A stretch of 64,000 bases of DNA from Corynebacterium guangdongense (GCF_030408915.1 NZ_CP047654.1:186001-250000); one strand, 5' to 3'; shown: positions 1-8,838, counted from the first letter of the stretch. Numbers and translations: made by a program. The notes: generated by a model from the sequence alone, not told the origin.

Positions 1-1009
1 CGTGGACGCCGTGGATGGCGCGTCGATAAGGCTCGTCGACGCGGCTGGGGACATTGTTCCGGCCCCGATCGGCGAGCTCCTGGAGGGCGTCGGAGCTGTC
101 CGAGTAGCGGTCGGAGAGGCTGAGCTCGCGCTCGAGCTCGCCGAGCTGTTCGACGTAGTAGGTCAGCACGGTCTCGGCGGCCTTGCGGGTGGCGTAGGTC
201 AGGGTGTCGCCGGTGACGAAGGGGTTGCCGTCGTGGTCGCCGCCGATCCACGAGCCGGTGCGCACGATCTGGCGGTCGGGCACCGCGTCGCCGAAGATCT
301 CGCGCAGGCCGTCGAGGGTGTCGCGGTTGATGGCCGGGACCTCCTCGAGCAGGCTGAGCTTGAAGTAGCGAAGGCCGACGTTGACCTCGTCCTCAATGCG
401 CGGACGCGCGATGCGAATCAGCGCGGTCTGCCAGAGCAGGGTCATACGCAGGTGAATCTCGCGCTCGATCTCGGCGAGACGGGCCGAGCGGCGCGGAGTC
501 TCCGGCAGGTCGACGATGCCGTGCCGCTCGCGCAGCAGCTCGACGATGCGCTTCTGCACGTCAAAAACCGTGCGGCGCCGCGTCTCGGTGGGGTGGGCGG
601 TGAACACCGGCGAGACCTGGGCGTTGGCCAGAATCTTCGCGACGTCGCCCTTCTTCACCGCGCCCGGATCCCTGAGCTTGTCGAGGACGCCCTCGAGGGT
701 CGCGTCCGGGGCGGCCTCCCCGGCGTCCTCGGCGGCGGCGAGCGCGGACTGGTCGTCCAGGTCCTCGGCGATGTTCGCCATCAGCGCGAAGTGGCTGAAG
801 GAGCGCGCGACGAGGTTGATCTTGTTCTCGTCGACGTTGCGGAAGGTCGCCAGCAGCGCCTCGGCGTCCGCCTCCCCGTGGGCCACCGCGAAGGCCAGCT
901 GCCGGGTGCTCTCCACCAGCTCGTATACGTCCTCGCCCTCCTGCTCGGCGATGACTCGGCCGAGGATGCGGCCGAGGAGGCGGATGTCGTCGCGAACCTG
1001 TTCACTCAC
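1..1009 (-). CDS. ppc: Phosphoenolpyruvate carboxylase, N-terminal part (cut by window edge)
   Basis: Carboxylates phosphoenolpyruvate to oxaloacetate, the main anaplerotic step feeding the aspartate family. Only the first 336 codons are visible; the gene runs off the left edge. Translation from a GTG at 1009 starts MSEQVRDDIRLLG and reaches the family signature FTAHPTETRRRT, whose His is catalytic in characterised PEPCs, followed by the expected helical arginine-rich region. A GAAGGG Shine-Dalgarno lies about 11 nt before the GTG, and a TATCTT -10 candidate lies at 1058-1053. It diverges from dnaX. In C. glutamicum, as I recall, ppc sits behind gap-pgk-tpi, so having dnaX on its 5' side is unusual. 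Confidence 0.95.
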   Translation of the reverse strand, partial: MSEQVRDDIRLLGRILGRVIAEQEGEDVYELVESTRQLAFAVAHGEADAEALLATFRNVDENKINLVARSFSHFALMANIAEDLDDQSALAAAEDAGEAAPDATLEGVLDKLRDPGAVKKGDVAKILANAQVSPVFTAHPTETRRRTVFDVQKRIVELLRERHGIVDLPETPRRSARLAEIEREIHLRMTLLWQTALIRIARPRIEDEVNVGLRYFKLSLLEEVPAINRDTLDGLREIFGDAVPDRQIVRTGSWIGGDHDGNPFVTGDTLTYATRKAAETVLTYYVEQLGELERELSLSDRYSDSSDALQELADRGRNNVPSRVDEPYRRAIHGVH

Positions 1010-1255
1010 TGGTTGAGGGTCCCTTCGGGAGAACGAATGTGGCAGTCAATTGAAGATAGCGCAGCAGAGTGTGGGATGCGTCCGGTACCCGAGGTCGGGT
1101 GCCCTGGCTCACGCGTTCCCATGCGGTCGCGCCTCCCGGGCAATTGGGCGATCCGTGTCGATTCCCACCTCGGAATTTAACGGAACGGCTCGCGGCGTCC
1201 CGGCCGATCCACTGGCTAATCGATCGTGCCCGGCGGGCCGGGTAGGCTGACACCC
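1010..1255. promoter_or_regulatory. Divergent ppc/dnaX promoter region
   Basis: This 246-base gap has no credible gene. Leftward, TATCTT (1058-1053) is a plausible -10 for ppc with a leader of about 35 nt. Rightward, TAGGCT (1243-1248) ends 7 nt before the dnaX GTG, the spacing expected for a leaderless transcript. Confidence 0.55.
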
Positions 1256-3880
1256 GTGGCTCTCTACCGGAAATATCGTCCCGCGACATTCGCAGAACTC
1301 ATCGGCCAGGAGCAGGTCACCGAACCTCTGTCGGTGGCGCTGGACAATGGCCGGATCAATCACGCCTACCTGTTTTCCGGTCCGCGCGGCTGTGGCAAGA
1401 CCTCCTCGGCCCGTATCCTCGCCCGTTCCCTGAACTGTGTGGAAGGGCCGACCTCCACCCCCTGCGGAGTGTGCAATTCCTGCGTCTCCCTCGCGCCGGG
1501 CGGCCCCGGCAACCTCGACGTCACCGAAATGGACGCGGCCTCCCACCGCGGCGTGGAGGACATGCGCGCGCTGCGTGATCGCGCGATCTACGCGCCGGCG
1601 GAGTCCCGGTACCGCGTCTTCATCATCGATGAGGCCCACATGATCACCAACGAGGGTTTCAACGCCCTGCTCAAGATCGTGGAGGAGCCGCCGGCGCACC
1701 TCATCTTCATCTTCGCCACCACCGAACCGGACAAGGTCATCCAGACCATCCGATCCCGCACGCACCATTACCCCTTTCGCCTGCTGACGCCGCAGTCGAT
1801 GAAGCAGCTCGTCTCCTCGGTGGCCGCCGAGGAGGGCGCCCTCATCGAGGAGGCCGTCTATCCACTGCTCATCCAGGCCGGCGGCGGTTCTCCGCGTGAC
1901 ACCCTTTCCGTCCTTGACCAGCTCCTAGCCGGCACCGGCCCCGAGGGCCTGACCTACGAGAAGGCCGTGCCGCTGCTCGGAATCACCGACGCCGGGCTTC
2001 TCGACGCCACCGTCGACGCCCTCGCCACCGGCGACGCGGGACGTCTCTTTACTACCATCGACGACGTCATCGAGGCCGGCCACGACCCCCGCCGTTTCGC
2101 CCTGGACCTCCTGGATCACTTCCGTGACCTGATGATTCTGGCCTCGGTCCCCAACGCCTTCGAACTGGACCTCGTCACCGCACCTGCCGGGCGTCAGGAA
2201 GTGCTCAAACACCAGGCCCAGCAGTTCACCGGCGGCCAGCTCGCGAACCTGGCCACCACCCTCAACGACGGCATCGGCGACCTTCGTGGCGCCACCTCCG
2301 CCCGCCTCCTCCTCGAGGTCCTCTTCGGCCACCTCCTCGTCGAATCCCGCCACGCCCCGGCCCCGGTCGCCCCGTCCGGTCGGGACGCCGCCGCCTCCGT
2401 GGCCCAGTCCCAGGCGCACGCCGCAGTGGAGTCCGCCGGTGGATCGGCGCAGAACGCTGTCCCCGGGGAATCCGCCGCCGACCGGTGGCTGCGCCAGCGC
2501 CGCGAGTCCGGCCCCGCCAGCGCCAAGACCGCCCCGCCCCGGGGAACGCCGCAGGCAGCCGGTCCCGCCCCGGCTCGTCCGGAGCAGCAGCAGGAACCGG
2601 ACATGCCGCACCAGCCAGACTTCACGCCCGCCCCGGTTCAGCAGGAACCACCGGCCCAGCAGGTCCAGTCAGTCGATCAGATCGTCGATCAGGCTTCGCC
2701 GGAGTCCCGTCCGGAACCGCAGGAACCGGACATGCGGCACCAGCCAGACTTCACGCCCGCCCCGGCCCAGCAGGAACCACCCGCCCAGCAGGTCCAGCAG
2801 GAGTCTCGCGACGAACCGGGGGCGCCCCAGCCCGAACCCCGCAGGGAACCGGTGGCACCGACAGCCGGCCCGGAGGAGCTGGGGGAGAAGCTGCGCACCG
2901 AGTGGGCCACAATCCGCAGGGAGATCATGCAGCGCAACCGCACGGCCGGAATCATGCTTGCCCAGGCCAAGGTTCTCGGTGTCCGGGACGACACTCTCGT
3001 GCTCGGGCACAACACCGGGGTGCTTGCGGAGCGTCTGAACACCCCAAGCAACAACGACGACATCGTCGCGGTAGTCAACGACTACGTGCCGCAGCCGTTG
3101 CGGGTGGAGTGCGTGATCGGCACGGATCCGGCCGCCGCGGGATTTACCAGGTCGGCCCCGACCAGCGCGGCCTGGTCCCCGACCCGCTCCACCCCGAGGG
3201 AAGGCCATGCCGCAGCGACGGGCGGCGATGACGTCCCCGACCCCGCCGAGGAGCCGGAGAGACCCGCTGAGCACGGATCGCGGGAACAGTCGCCGCCGGC
3301 TCCTCAGCCGACCGCTCCCGCACCGGCGCCAGAACCGCAGGCGTCGGCATGGCGCTCACCGGCGGCCCTCGGAGGCGAAGCGTCGCAGTCCCAGCCACCG
3401 ACACCGCCTCAGCCCGAGCAGCCGCCGTCCTCCCGGCAGGCGCCGACCGGGCAGTCGCTGAATCAGGAGCCCGCCGTCCCGGGCTGGCAGGAGGCCGCCC
3501 GCCAGGGAACGCAGGCGGCGGCCGAACGTGCCCAGCGCCAGCGGGAAAGCCCCACTTTCGGCAACGGCGTCCCACTGCCGCCGGAGCCGGGGGACATGGC
3601 TCCGCCACCGGAGGAGCCTCCGTATGACCCGGCGGAGCTCAGCCAGGCGGCCCCGCAGCGGCCGGCCCCGCAGGCCCAACCCGCCCAGCCGCCCCAGCAG
3701 TCGGCTGTCCGGCCGGAACAGCGGGCGTCGGCAAGCGTGCCTCCGGCGGCGCTGAGCCGCGACGAGGAGGAGGAGATGATGCTCAAGCAGGCGCAGGAAC
3801 CCGGGCAGGCCGATCGTCGCGACGCGATGCAGATTGCCGTGGAGCTTCTTAGCGAGGAACTGGGAGCCAAGCGCGTCTAG
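1256..3880 (+). CDS. dnaX: DNA polymerase III subunits gamma/tau
   Basis: Clamp-loader ATPase that loads the beta sliding clamp and links polymerase cores. Of 874 residues, the first ~370 are the AAA+ core: Walker A GPRGCGKTSSAR, a four-Cys zinc module (residues ~70-85), Walker B with the IIDEAHMI stretch, and a sensor region. From ~380 to ~860 it is a long Pro/Gln/Ala-rich linker broken by a compact tau-like domain near 550-630. I start at GTG 1256 because TAGGCT sits 7 nt upstream, giving a leaderless mRNA beginning VALYRKYRPATF; an in-frame ATG at 1226 would add ten poorly family-like residues. The linker carries a tandem 26-residue repeat (2591-2668 and 2720-2797). No obvious A-rich slippery site for gamma production was seen. 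Confidence 0.95.
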   Translation: MALYRKYRPATFAELIGQEQVTEPLSVALDNGRINHAYLFSGPRGCGKTSSARILARSLNCVEGPTSTPCGVCNSCVSLAPGGPGNLDVTEMDAASHRGVEDMRALRDRAIYAPAESRYRVFIIDEAHMITNEGFNALLKIVEEPPAHLIFIFATTEPDKVIQTIRSRTHHYPFRLLTPQSMKQLVSSVAAEEGALIEEAVYPLLIQAGGGSPRDTLSVLDQLLAGTGPEGLTYEKAVPLLGITDAGLLDATVDALATGDAGRLFTTIDDVIEAGHDPRRFALDLLDHFRDLMILASVPNAFELDLVTAPAGRQEVLKHQAQQFTGGQLANLATTLNDGIGDLRGATSARLLLEVLFGHLLVESRHAPAPVAPSGRDAAASVAQSQAHAAVESAGGSAQNAVPGESAADRWLRQRRESGPASAKTAPPRGTPQAAGPAPARPEQQQEPDMPHQPDFTPAPVQQEPPAQQVQSVDQIVDQASPESRPEPQEPDMRHQPDFTPAPAQQEPPAQQVQQESRDEPGAPQPEPRREPVAPTAGPEELGEKLRTEWATIRREIMQRNRTAGIMLAQAKVLGVRDDTLVLGHNTGVLAERLNTPSNNDDIVAVVNDYVPQPLRVECVIGTDPAAAGFTRSAPTSAAWSPTRSTPREGHAAATGGDDVPDPAEEPERPAEHGSREQSPPAPQPTAPAPAPEPQASAWRSPAALGGEASQSQPPTPPQPEQPPSSRQAPTGQSLNQEPAVPGWQEAARQGTQAAAERAQRQRESPTFGNGVPLPPEPGDMAPPPEEPPYDPAELSQAAPQRPAPQAQPAQPPQQSAVRPEQRASASVPPAALSRDEEEEMMLKQAQEPGQADRRDAMQIAVELLSEELGAKRV
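2591..2797 (+). repeat. Two 78-bp direct repeats inside dnaX linker
   Basis: Bases 2591-2668 and 2720-2797 are nearly identical 78-bp units (26 codons each, containing PDFTPAP and QQEPPAQQVQ), 129 bp apart start to start and in frame. They look like a recent internal duplication of the disordered Pro/Gln-rich linker. Confidence 0.85.
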
Positions 3881-3940
3881 CCTGCGTGCTTGTAGACTGG
3901 CCGGAAAACTATTCTCACGAATCGCAGGAGTGAACAACAC

Positions 3941-4270
3941 ATGAGCCAGCCCGATATGAACGAGATCATCGCCCGCGCCGCCGAGGTCCAGGCGCAGCTG
4001 CAGAAGGCCCAGCAGGAGATCGTCGACTCCGAGGTCACCGGCACCGCCGGCAACGGCCTGGTGACGGTGCGGATGACGGGTTCGGCGGTTGTCAAGGACA
4101 TCAAGATCGACCCCTCCGTCGTCGATCCGGAGGACGTCGAGACCCTCCAGGACCTCATCCTCGGCGCCTACGAGGATGCGCACGCGCAGGCCGGCAAGAT
4201 CGCCGAGGAGAAGATCGGGCCGTTCGCCCAGGGCGGCGGCGGCGACGCCCTCGGCGGCCTGTTCGGCTAG
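3941..4270 (+). CDS. YbaB/EbfC family nucleoid-associated protein
   Basis: Small DNA-binding protein of 109 residues, the usual family length. It begins MSQPDMNEIIARAAEVQAQL, has the amphipathic N-terminal helix and the central VTVRMTGSAVVKDIKIDP strand region typical of YbaB, and ends in a Gly-rich tail. Family members bind DNA as dimers and sit next to dnaX and recR in very many bacteria, as here. An AGGAG Shine-Dalgarno (3926-3930) precedes the ATG by 10 nt. TAGACT (3893-3898) or TATTCT (3910-3915) could be a -10, so it may have its own promoter 60 bp after dnaX. Confidence 0.92.
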   Translation: MSQPDMNEIIARAAEVQAQLQKAQQEIVDSEVTGTAGNGLVTVRMTGSAVVKDIKIDPSVVDPEDVETLQDLILGAYEDAHAQAGKIAEEKIGPFAQGGGGDALGGLFG

Positions 4271-4333
4271 TCGGGCCCTCAACGCCTATCCTGGAACGGT
4301 TACTCAAAGCCGTGAAAGGGTGGGCGCTTTTTA

Positions 4334-4996
4334 ATGTTTGAAGGACCTCTGCAGGACCTCATCGACGAGCTCTCCAGGCTCCCGGGGGTCGGCCCGAAGT
4401 CCGCGCAGCGCATCGCGTTCCACCTGCTCAAGGTGGATCCGGAGGACATCGACCGACTGACCGCCGCGCTGGGCGGAGTACGTGACGGGGTGACGTTCTG
4501 CCGCATCTGCGCCAACATCTCGCGCGAGGAGGTCTGTCGCATCTGCGCCGACTCCGGCCGCGACCGGGGCCTGATCTGCGTGGTCGAGGAGGCCAAGGAC
4601 ATCCAGGTCATCGAGCGCACCGGTGAATACGGGGGCCGTTACCACGTGCTCGGCGGCGCGCTGGATCCGTTGGCCAACGTCGGGCCGAAGGACCTGACCA
4701 TCTCGCAGCTGCTGCAGCGCATCGGCGGCGTCCTGCCGGACAGGCAGCTGGCGGATTCCACCCCCGAGCACCCGCTCTACGATTCCACGCCGGACGTCCA
4801 CGAGGTCATCCTCGCCACCGATCCGAACACCGAGGGCGAGGCGACCGCGTCCTATCTGGCCCGCCTGCTCAAGGACTTCCCGGATCTGCGGGTGTCCCGA
4901 CTGGCCTCCGGCATGCCGCTGGGCGGCGACCTGGAATTCGTCGACGAGCTGACGCTCTCGCGGGCGCTCTCGGGCCGCCAGACGCTGTCCGGCTAG
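4334..4996 (+). CDS. recR: Recombination mediator RecR
   Basis: Part of the RecFOR pathway, helping RecA load at single-strand gaps. The 220-residue protein has the full family layout: helix-hairpin-helix [17 protein letters not shown] (residues ~13-29), a C4 zinc finger [16 protein letters not shown] (~56-71), and a Toprim domain with a VVEEAKDI stretch and [19 protein letters not shown] -10 candidate lies at 4287-4292 and a GAAAGGG Shine-Dalgarno about 13 nt before the ATG. It follows ybaB closely and in the same direction. Confidence 0.96.
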   Translation: MFEGPLQDLIDELSRLPGVGPKSAQRIAFHLLKVDPEDIDRLTAALGGVRDGVTFCRICANISREEVCRICADSGRDRGLICVVEEAKDIQVIERTGEYGGRYHVLGGALDPLANVGPKDLTISQLLQRIGGVLPDRQLADSTPEHPLYDSTPDVHEVILATDPNTEGEATASYLARLLKDFPDLRVSRLASGMPLGGDLEFVDELTLSRALSGRQTLSG

Positions 4997-5090
4997 TCAG
5001 GTTCCGCACGCGCGCGGTGCCCGATTCCGCACGGGGGAACCGCGAACTGGGCTTTCGCCCCGGCCGGTGCAGAATCGGGCACCGGTACCT

Positions 5091-5852
5091 CTAGGCCAGG
5101 CGCTCGGCGCGCAGCCGCGTCACTGCCGGGATGTCGAGCGGTTCGAGTTCGGCGAGGGTCTTGCCCATGGCCTTGGCCAGGAGGAGATCCGCCAGCTGCG
5201 GGTTACGCGCCAGCGCCGGTCCGTGCATGTAGGTCGCGATGACCGAGCCCTGCACCGCGCCCTCGGAGGAGCGCTGGATCTGGCCGTCACTTTGGGAGAT
5301 GTCCAGGAACGTGGTGTTGTCCACGTTGCCGGTGCCTTTGACCAGCTTGCCCAGCGGCTTCGCCTCGCGGCCGAGGATGGATGCGCCGAGGTGGTTCTCG
5401 AAGCCGGTGAGCTGTTCGGTCAGCTCGGCGGTCCAGCCGGCGCCGGTCGGGTTGGAGACGACCTCGCCGATCGCGCGGGTGGGCATGGCGGCGGTGGTGG
5501 CGTCGATCAGCCCCACGCCGTCGTGGACCCTGCCGCCGGCGCGGAAGGACTCGCCGAGGACCTGGAGGCCGGCGCAGATCGCGAAAATGGGGCGTCCGGC
5601 CCAGGCGGCACGGGTCAGGCCCTTGTCGGAGATGAGGTGCTCGGCGGCGAGCACCTGCGCGGAATCCTCGCCGCCGCCGATGGTGTAAACGTCGAGGTGC
5701 TCCGGGACGGGTTCACCCAGGCCGACGCGGTGAATCTCGGCGGTGTAACCGCGCATGCGGGCGCGCTGGCGCAGCACGAGGGCATTGCCGTCGTCGCCGT
5801 AGGTGCCCAGCACGTCCGGCAGAATCAGTCCAATGTGCAGTGACTCAGGCAC
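5091..5852 (-). CDS. gatD: Lipid II isoglutaminyl synthase, glutaminase subunit GatD
   Basis: Glutamine amidotransferase partner of MurT; together they amidate the D-Glu alpha-carboxyl of lipid II to D-isoglutamine. The class I glutaminase fold is visible, with the nucleophile Cys (~93) in FAICAGLQVLGE and a late His in YMHGPAL (~210); an earlier oxyanion/Gly stretch is TIGGGEDSAQ. Length (253 aa) fits the family. I start at GTG 5852: AGGAGG lies 6 nt upstream and the start overlaps the end of murT by 8 bp, so the pair is translationally coupled. Confidence 0.93.
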   Translation of the reverse strand: MPESLHIGLILPDVLGTYGDDGNALVLRQRARMRGYTAEIHRVGLGEPVPEHLDVYTIGGGEDSAQVLAAEHLISDKGLTRAAWAGRPIFAICAGLQVLGESFRAGGRVHDGVGLIDATTAAMPTRAIGEVVSNPTGAGWTAELTEQLTGFENHLGASILGREAKPLGKLVKGTGNVDNTTFLDISQSDGQIQRSSEGAVQGSVIATYMHGPALARNPQLADLLLAKAMGKTLAELEPLDIPAVTRLRAERLA

Positions 5853-7128
5853 GGTAATCCTCCTGTTGGGCGAGCGCCTTCTTAAGGTCGCGGAACGCGG
5901 TGTAGTTGGCCAGCACCTCGACGCGCCCCGGCGGGCAGGCGCGGATGGCCTTGACGGGATCGGCGATGAGCTGGTGGTCGATGTCGGCGTAGACCAGGCG
6001 CACAGAAAGGTCGGTGCCGCGCTCGCCGGAGGCCTTGACCGAGGTGCGGCCGAAATCCTCGAAGCGGACGTCCCACAGCCAGGACAGGTCCTCGCCGTCG
6101 GCGACCTGGCCGTTGACGGCGATGACCACGCCGTCGGCACCCCGGTCGATCATGGACAGCGCCTCCTGCCAGCCGGCCGGGTTCTTGGCCAGGAGGAAGT
6201 GGACCTCGCGGTCGCCCAGGTGGACGGTGGAGTAGCGCCCGGCGACGTTGTCGACGTCCTCGGCGGCCGCCACGGCGTCCGCGAGCGGCACGTCGAAGCC
6301 CTCGACGGCGGCGGCGATGGCCTGGATGGCGTTGCCGCGGTTGGCGCGGCCCGGCAGCTGCAGATCCAGCGGCACCGGCTCCGGAGCCAGGGGCGAGACG
6401 ACGCCCTCCGGGGTGATGGACCACGACGGGTCCGGGCGACGGAACTCGCGGCCGTCCGGCAGCCGGCGCAGCGCCCACCAGTCGTTCTCGTGGCGCACGA
6501 CGTGGCCGCCGGTGCGCGGGCAGGTGACCGAGTCACCGAGCCAGCCGGCGCCGGCGGAGACCCAGATGACGTTCTTCGCGTCAAAGGCCACCGAGGTCAT
6601 GAGCACGTCGTCGCAGTTGGCGATGACGAGCATGTCCGGGTGGGCGGCGACGGCGCCGCGCAGGGCGTTCTCGATCTTGTTGATCTCGCCGACGCGGTCG
6701 AGCTGGTCCCGGGAGAGGTTGAGCAGCACCAGGGCCTTCGGGTTGATCTTGTCGGCCACGGCCGGGACGTGCAGCTCGTCGACCTCGAGAACGATGTGGG
6801 AGGCGTCCCTGCCGGCCATGAGGGCGGAAATGATGCCGGCGTCCATGTTGTCGCCGCCGTCGTTGGTGGCGACGGTGTATCTGGCGCGCATCGCGGCGGC
6901 CAGCATCCGGGTGGTGGTGGACTTGCCGTTGGTGCCGGTGACCAGGACCGCCGGTCGATCGTCGGCGAGGCCGGCCATGATCTGCGGGTCAATCGCGTTG
7001 GCGACGAGGCCGCCGATCATGCCGCCCGCGCCACGGCCGGTGGCACGCGAGGCGGCGGTGGCCGCTCTAGCCGCTGTGGTGGCCACGGTGGTGCGCAGCC
7101 GTTGCATGCGGTCGGTGAAAGAACTCAT
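5845..7128 (-). CDS. murT: Lipid II isoglutaminyl synthase, Mur-ligase-like subunit MurT
   Basis: Mur-ligase-type ATPase that activates the D-Glu carboxyl of lipid II and accepts ammonia from GatD. The 427-residue protein has the P-loop TGTNGKSTTTR (~66-76), the central domain, and a DUF1727-type C-terminal domain (VKASGERGTDLSVRL onward) that contacts GatD. I choose the ATG at 7128 because TACTCT (7141-7136) ends 7 nt upstream, giving a leaderless mRNA; a GTG 6 nt earlier is the alternative. The Cys4 zinc ribbon of characterised MurT proteins is not evident: around VTCPRTGGHVV only one of the expected cysteines remains. Confidence 0.93.
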   Translation of the reverse strand: MSSFTDRMQRLRTTVATTAARAATAASRATGRGAGGMIGGLVANAIDPQIMAGLADDRPAVLVTGTNGKSTTTRMLAAAMRARYTVATNDGGDNMDAGIISALMAGRDASHIVLEVDELHVPAVADKINPKALVLLNLSRDQLDRVGEINKIENALRGAVAAHPDMLVIANCDDVLMTSVAFDAKNVIWVSAGAGWLGDSVTCPRTGGHVVRHENDWWALRRLPDGREFRRPDPSWSITPEGVVSPLAPEPVPLDLQLPGRANRGNAIQAIAAAVEGFDVPLADAVAAAEDVDNVAGRYSTVHLGDREVHFLLAKNPAGWQEALSMIDRGADGVVIAVNGQVADGEDLSWLWDVRFEDFGRTSVKASGERGTDLSVRLVYADIDHQLIADPVKAIRACPPGRVEVLANYTAFRDLKKALAQQEDYRA

Positions 7129-7145
7129 GCGCACCAGAGTAGTGC

Positions 7146-8348
7146 CTAGGACTTGCGCTGCTCCGGATTGTCCTTAACACGTTCGACCGCGTCCATGAAG
7201 GCGGTGTCGGCCATGAGGGGGATGCCCTTGCGATGGGCGTGCATGCCCTTGCCGTCCAGGGTCGGATCGCCGGGGGTGCGGTTGCACACGACGAGGGAGG
7301 TCTCCCGGGTGAGCTTTTCCGAGTAGACCAGCCCCTCGCGCACGGCGGCGGCGATGACGTCATTGGGATCCATCTCGATCTCCGGGGCGACGACGATCTC
7401 CATGCCCCGGATCAGGTTCTTGCCCGGTTCGTGGCGGCCGGGGTTGGGGTAGGGCCGGGGCGCCTCGACGGCGTCGACGCGCACGTGGGAGCGCTGCAGG
7501 CCGAAGCGGTCCGCACGCAGGTCCTGCGGGGAACGGGCGGCCATCTCACCGGCGGCGCGTTCGGCGAGGTAGAGCTCGCGCAGCAGGAGCGTCGACTCCC
7601 GGGCGACGTCCGCGGCGGGGTGGTTCGCGCGCGCCACCGACGCCTTCGGCGAGGCGGCCTCAATGCCGAAGTGACCGGCCACGGCCGCCAGGCGGGTGTC
7701 GTCCAGGGGCACCCCCTGCCGACGCGCGCTCACCAGCGTGTCCACGATCTGCACCGGGCGCGGGACGTGCCCCACACGCTGTCGACGGCGGCCCCGACCC
7801 CGTCCGCGACCACGGGAACGGTTCGCCCGGGCGGCGGCGTTCATCGCGCGACGGGCCTCGGACACGACGAACCCCCAGGTTCGCGCCGCGTTGTGGACGA
7901 CGAGGGTGCGGTCGTCGATGAACCGGTCCAACGTCTTGAGCACCTGCGAAAAACGTCGCCCCTCGGCGACCTCCTCATGGGTCAACCCGTGCTGATGCAC
8001 TGGACCCGGGTCCGCGTCCGGCCCCGGGTTGATCACCATGTGCTGGCTCTCGCCGACCTCGCCCTCATCATTGAAGGTGAGGACGTCCAGGCTGATGAGC
8101 CTGCTTGTCGACGGATGAATGCCACTCGAGTGAGCCACCAACGCGACGTAGGGGAAGGCCTCGACGGCCTCCAGCCGCTGCGCCTCCCGGGCTTCGGCGG
8201 CCTCACGACCGGCGCGCGCACGCTCTTCCTGCCCGCCCTGCTCCGCGTCGCCGGCCTGGTCCTCGGCTTGGTCGCCGGCCTGGTCGGTGGCCCTGTCCTC
8301 GGCCAGAGCGGTGTACTCGTCATCGAGGTTCGAGCTGCGTGTGGTCAT
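7146..8348 (-). CDS. DnaQ-like exonuclease-fold protein with BRCT domain; catalytic acids appear lost
   Basis: Similar in layout to actinobacterial DnaQ/epsilon-like proteins: an acidic Gln/Ala/Glu-rich N-terminal tail (~1-60), an RNase-T-like exonuclease fold (~65-270) and a C-terminal BRCT domain (~300-390). The exonuclease motifs are degenerate. Motif I, normally a D-x-E strand, reads YVALVAHSSGIHP; motif II, normally HNxxFD, reads VVHNAARTWGFV; only a motif III-like HPAADVA keeps His and Asp. A basic RGRGRGRGRRR insert interrupts the domain. It may therefore bind DNA or 3' ends without cutting. Start ATG 8348 is leaderless: TACTAT (8360-8355) ends 6 nt upstream. It runs toward murT, 17 bp away. 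Confidence 0.8.
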   Translation of the reverse strand: MTTRSSNLDDEYTALAEDRATDQAGDQAEDQAGDAEQGGQEERARAGREAAEAREAQRLEAVEAFPYVALVAHSSGIHPSTSRLISLDVLTFNDEGEVGESQHMVINPGPDADPGPVHQHGLTHEEVAEGRRFSQVLKTLDRFIDDRTLVVHNAARTWGFVVSEARRAMNAAARANRSRGRGRGRGRRRQRVGHVPRPVQIVDTLVSARRQGVPLDDTRLAAVAGHFGIEAASPKASVARANHPAADVARESTLLLRELYLAERAAGEMAARSPQDLRADRFGLQRSHVRVDAVEAPRPYPNPGRHEPGKNLIRGMEIVVAPEIEMDPNDVIAAAVREGLVYSEKLTRETSLVVCNRTPGDPTLDGKGMHAHRKGIPLMADTAFMDAVERVKDNPEQRKS

Positions 8349-8406
8349 TACCCCATAGTAGAACAGTGTCCGGCATACGCCGCGACCGGGCATTATGATC
8401 ACCGGC
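8349..8406. promoter_or_regulatory. Divergent pair of leaderless promoters
   Basis: Only 58 bp separate two start codons, and each has a -10 hexamer at leaderless spacing: TACTAT (8360-8355) for the leftward dnaQ-like gene and TATGAT (8394-8399) for the rightward DUF3806 gene. The two promoters must overlap in their -35 regions. Confidence 0.7.
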
Positions 8407-8838
8407 ATGTCCACAGACGCACCTCAGATCACCCCCCTGACCGATGACGAGCAGTCCTGGCTGACCGAGCGGCTCGCCGCCGCCCAGGAGGCCGGCCTGC
8501 TGGCCGATCCCCAGCTGCTCGCCGACTCCTTCGACACCAGCCGCGATGATTTCCACGCCCGCCCGGAACATGAGCGCGGCGACGCCTCCATGCTGGTCAA
8601 CATCTACTCGGCGGCCTTCGGCGAACACTTCTCCCGCGTGTACGGACTGCAGTGGTGCATCGTGACGGCGGGGGAGAACGCCGAAATCGGACTCTTCGAC
8701 CCCGCCTCTGAATCAGTGCTGCTTCCCCTGGCGACCGTCGCCGGCCGCTGGACCGACCCCGGCATGCGCCCGATGGCGGACCTCATCGCCCAGACGCAGA
8801 CCTCGCTGGAGAGTATGGGGGCCGTGGCGCAGGCGTAA
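8407..8838 (+). CDS. DUF3806 domain protein
   Basis: 143-residue soluble protein of unknown function. The DUF3806-like core is visible as LTDDEQSWLTERLAAAQEAG near the N terminus and the later YGLQWCIVTAGENAEIGLFDP and LPLATVAGRW segments. No signal peptide or membrane segment is seen. The ATG at 8407 is preferred over an ATG four codons upstream because TATGAT (8394-8399) ends 7 nt before it. It is monocistronic and converges with leuA. Confidence 0.75.
   Translation: MSTDAPQITPLTDDEQSWLTERLAAAQEAGLLADPQLLADSFDTSRDDFHARPEHERGDASMLVNIYSAAFGEHFSRVYGLQWCIVTAGENAEIGLFDPASESVLLPLATVAGRWTDPGMRPMADLIAQTQTSLESMGAVAQA

Noticed and set aside
2..1180. Long open frame on the plus strand opposite ppc, and many similar long antisense frames (for example 10892-12439 minus, 25125-26555 plus, 35904-37502 minus, 57557-59060 plus)
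   Set aside because: GC-rich shadow frames of well-identified genes: low-complexity Val/Ala/Gly/Arg composition, no family motifs and no ribosome-binding sites.
1256..3880. Programmed frameshift in dnaX producing gamma
   Set aside because: No A-rich slippery heptamer with a following stem and stop was seen.
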